Made by a program: the position numbers and the translations under genes
Shown here: in pieces, positions 63,067 to 64,000 of the stretch
Layout: each line of letters starts with the position of its first letter
Numbering within the stretch: the first letter of the stretch is position 1
Source: Aristaeella hokkaidonensis
GTDB lineage: Bacteria > Bacillota > Clostridia > Christensenellales > Aristaeellaceae
Assembly (NCBI RefSeq): GCF_018128945.1
Contig: NZ_CP068393.1
Location: forward strand, 2,790,001-2,854,000
DNA length: 64,000 nucleotides
Direction of reading: 5' to 3'
The notes under the pieces: generated by a model
What the model was told of the DNA's origin: nothing
The model's database searches: none
The model's input: only the letters and a program-made list of their open reading frames with translations

Positions 63067-64000
63067 GCGAAATCATTTACGGCGCTGATAACTGCCTGTA
63101 CTTCAGCGTCTGTCATACCGTAGAACATGGGCAGGCTCAGTTCTGTGCGGCTGATCTCCTCGGCAATGGGGAAGTCGCCTTCACTGAACCCGAGATCCCG
63201 GTAGCATTCCTGCAGATGCATCGGGATCGGATAATGCTTGTTGGTGGTGATGCCCCGGCTGGACAGATGTTTTTCGAGTTCATCCCGCCGGCTGCATCGG
63301 ATACCGAAAATATGCCATACCGGTACGTATTCCTCCGAGACAAGGGGGAGGATTACGGCCGGATTTTTTATTTCCGACAGGTACCGGTCTGCAATCTGCC
63401 GACGGGCGGCATTCATCCGTTCCAGATGGGGAAGCTTCGCGGAGAGGAAAGCAGCCTGAAGTTCATCGAGGCGGCTGTTGTTTCCCTTATAGATATGGTG
63501 ATACTTGTAGTCCGAACCATAATTGCCCAGGGCCCGGACTTTGACAGCTATATCTTCGTTGTCTGTGACAACAGCGCCGGCGTCTCCCAGCGCGCCGAGG
63601 TTTTTGCCGGGATAGAAGCTGAAACCGGCCGCGTCCCCGAAGGTACCGACCTTCCGGCCTTTATAGGTTGCACCGTGTGCCTGGGCACAGTCTTCAATTA
63701 TCCGCAGACTGTACTTTGCGGCAATGGACATGATGGGATCCATATCGCAGGCACGTCCATACAGATGAACCGGCATGATGGCCTTTGTACGGGCGGTAAC
63801 AGCTGCTTCAATCCGGGAAGGATCGATGTTGAATGTTTCCATTTCCGGTTCCACAAATACCGGCTTTGCCCCGACATAGGTCACAGCAAGGGCAGTAGCA
63901 ATGTAGGTGTTGGAGGGGACGATGACCTCATCACCTTCGCCGATATCCAGGGCTTTCAGGATCAGCATCAGGGCGTCGAGCCCGTTGCCGACACCAATAC
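63063..64000 (-). CDS. DegT/DnrJ/EryC1 sugar-nucleotide aminotransferase, FdtB-like (5' end outside window)
   Basis: About 312 residues are visible; the frame stays open to base 64000, and codons above 63968 read [16 protein letters not shown], the normal N-terminal block, so the start lies outside. Features: [16 protein letters not shown], the PLP-contact [17 protein letters not shown], the PLP lysine in [15 protein letters not shown], and [12 protein letters not shown]. It probably aminates C3 of a dTDP-3-keto-6-deoxyhexose, using the product of FdtA (43808) and feeding the GNAT (44230), although it is 19 kb away on the other strand. C4 aminotransferases of the same family are the alternative. 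Confidence 0.85.
   Translation of the reverse strand, partial: IGVGNGLDALMLILKALDIGEGDEVIVPSNTYIATALAVTYVGAKPVFVEPEMETFNIDPSRIEAAVTARTKAIMPVHLYGRACDMDPIMSIAAKYSLRIIEDCAQAHGATYKGRKVGTFGDAAGFSFYPGKNLGALGDAGAVVTDNEDIAVKVRALGNYGSDYKYHHIYKGNNSRLDELQAAFLSAKLPHLERMNAARRQIADRYLSEIKNPAVILPLVSEEYVPVWHIFGIRCSRRDELEKHLSSRGITTNKHYPIPMHLQECYRDLGFSEGDFPIAEEISRTELSLPMFYGMTDAEVQAVISAVNDFA

Noticed and set aside
1..64000. CRISPR arrays, insertion sequences, tRNA or rRNA genes, phage genes
   Set aside because: None recognised on reading both strands; the repeats seen are coding (coiled coil and choline-binding units).

Overview
The window is almost entirely one surface-glycopolymer region. It probably comes from a Gram-positive, Clostridia-like member of the Bacillota; this is inferred from gene families, not from a marker gene. 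The supporting families are LtaS-type phosphotransferases, TagB/TagF-type polymerases, LicC/LicA-type phosphocholine enzymes, a choline-binding-repeat protein, a type I signal peptidase with an N-terminal anchor, purine-rich Shine-Dalgarno sites and gene-dense operons with ATGA overlaps. I saw no rRNA, tRNA, CRISPR array, insertion sequence or phage gene.

Layout. Bases 1-12846 (+): the tail of a Wzt-type exporter ATPase; a giant methyltransferase/coiled-coil/GT2/GT4 protein; an LtaS-like enzyme; a YidC insertase fused to a TagF-like polymerase; a small membrane protein; a signal peptidase; a cytidylyltransferase fused to a CobD/HisC-like PLP enzyme; and an ornithine-cyclodeaminase-like protein. 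Bases 13175-19561 (+): a LicC-like enzyme with an N-terminal winged helix, then a complete Opp/Dpp importer. Bases 19598-26587 (+): ManC, a second LtaS-like protein, a polytopic membrane protein split in two frames, and RmlD. Bases 26746-30178 (+): a winged-helix/LicC/LicA fusion and a BCCT choline-type transporter, ended by a strong terminator. Bases 30372-48772 (+): from a good promoter, Wzm, Wzt, a methyltransferase, a kinase/coiled-coil/GT2/GT2 protein, GT-C-like membrane proteins, a GT2-DUF2304-GT2 module, a flippase, a TagF-like protein, FdtA, a GNAT acetyltransferase and another double GT2. Bases 49040-50749 (-): a secreted leucine-rich-repeat protein with 12 choline-binding-type repeats. 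Bases 51077-57626: a second GT2-DUF2304-GT2 module with extra GT2s, plus a flippase/TagF pair on the minus strand. Bases 57879-63066 (+): a second winged-helix/LicC/LicA fusion and a three-gene ABC importer. Bases 63063-64000 (-): an FdtB-like sugar aminotransferase cut by the window end.

How the genes fit together (inference). Sugar nucleotides come from ManC (GDP-mannose), RmlD (dTDP-rhamnose) and FdtA/GNAT/FdtB (dTDP-3-acetamido-3,6-dideoxyhexose). Many glycosyltransferases build glycans that leave through Wzm/Wzt exporters or Wzx-like flippases. TagF- and LtaS-like enzymes add polyol-phosphate or phospho-substituents. Choline or related amines are imported by the BCCT and ABC systems and activated by LicA and LicC domains. 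The choline-binding protein could then dock onto the decorated surface. The most unusual parts are the domain fusions: YidC-TagF, LicC-PLP enzyme, winged helix-LicC-LicA, and two Wzt genes each followed by methyltransferase, coiled-coil and glycosyltransferase domains, as in WbdD-controlled O-antigens.

Several starts were moved to codons with proper Shine-Dalgarno spacing; each case is explained in its entry. All functional calls come from reading motifs by eye, without database searches.
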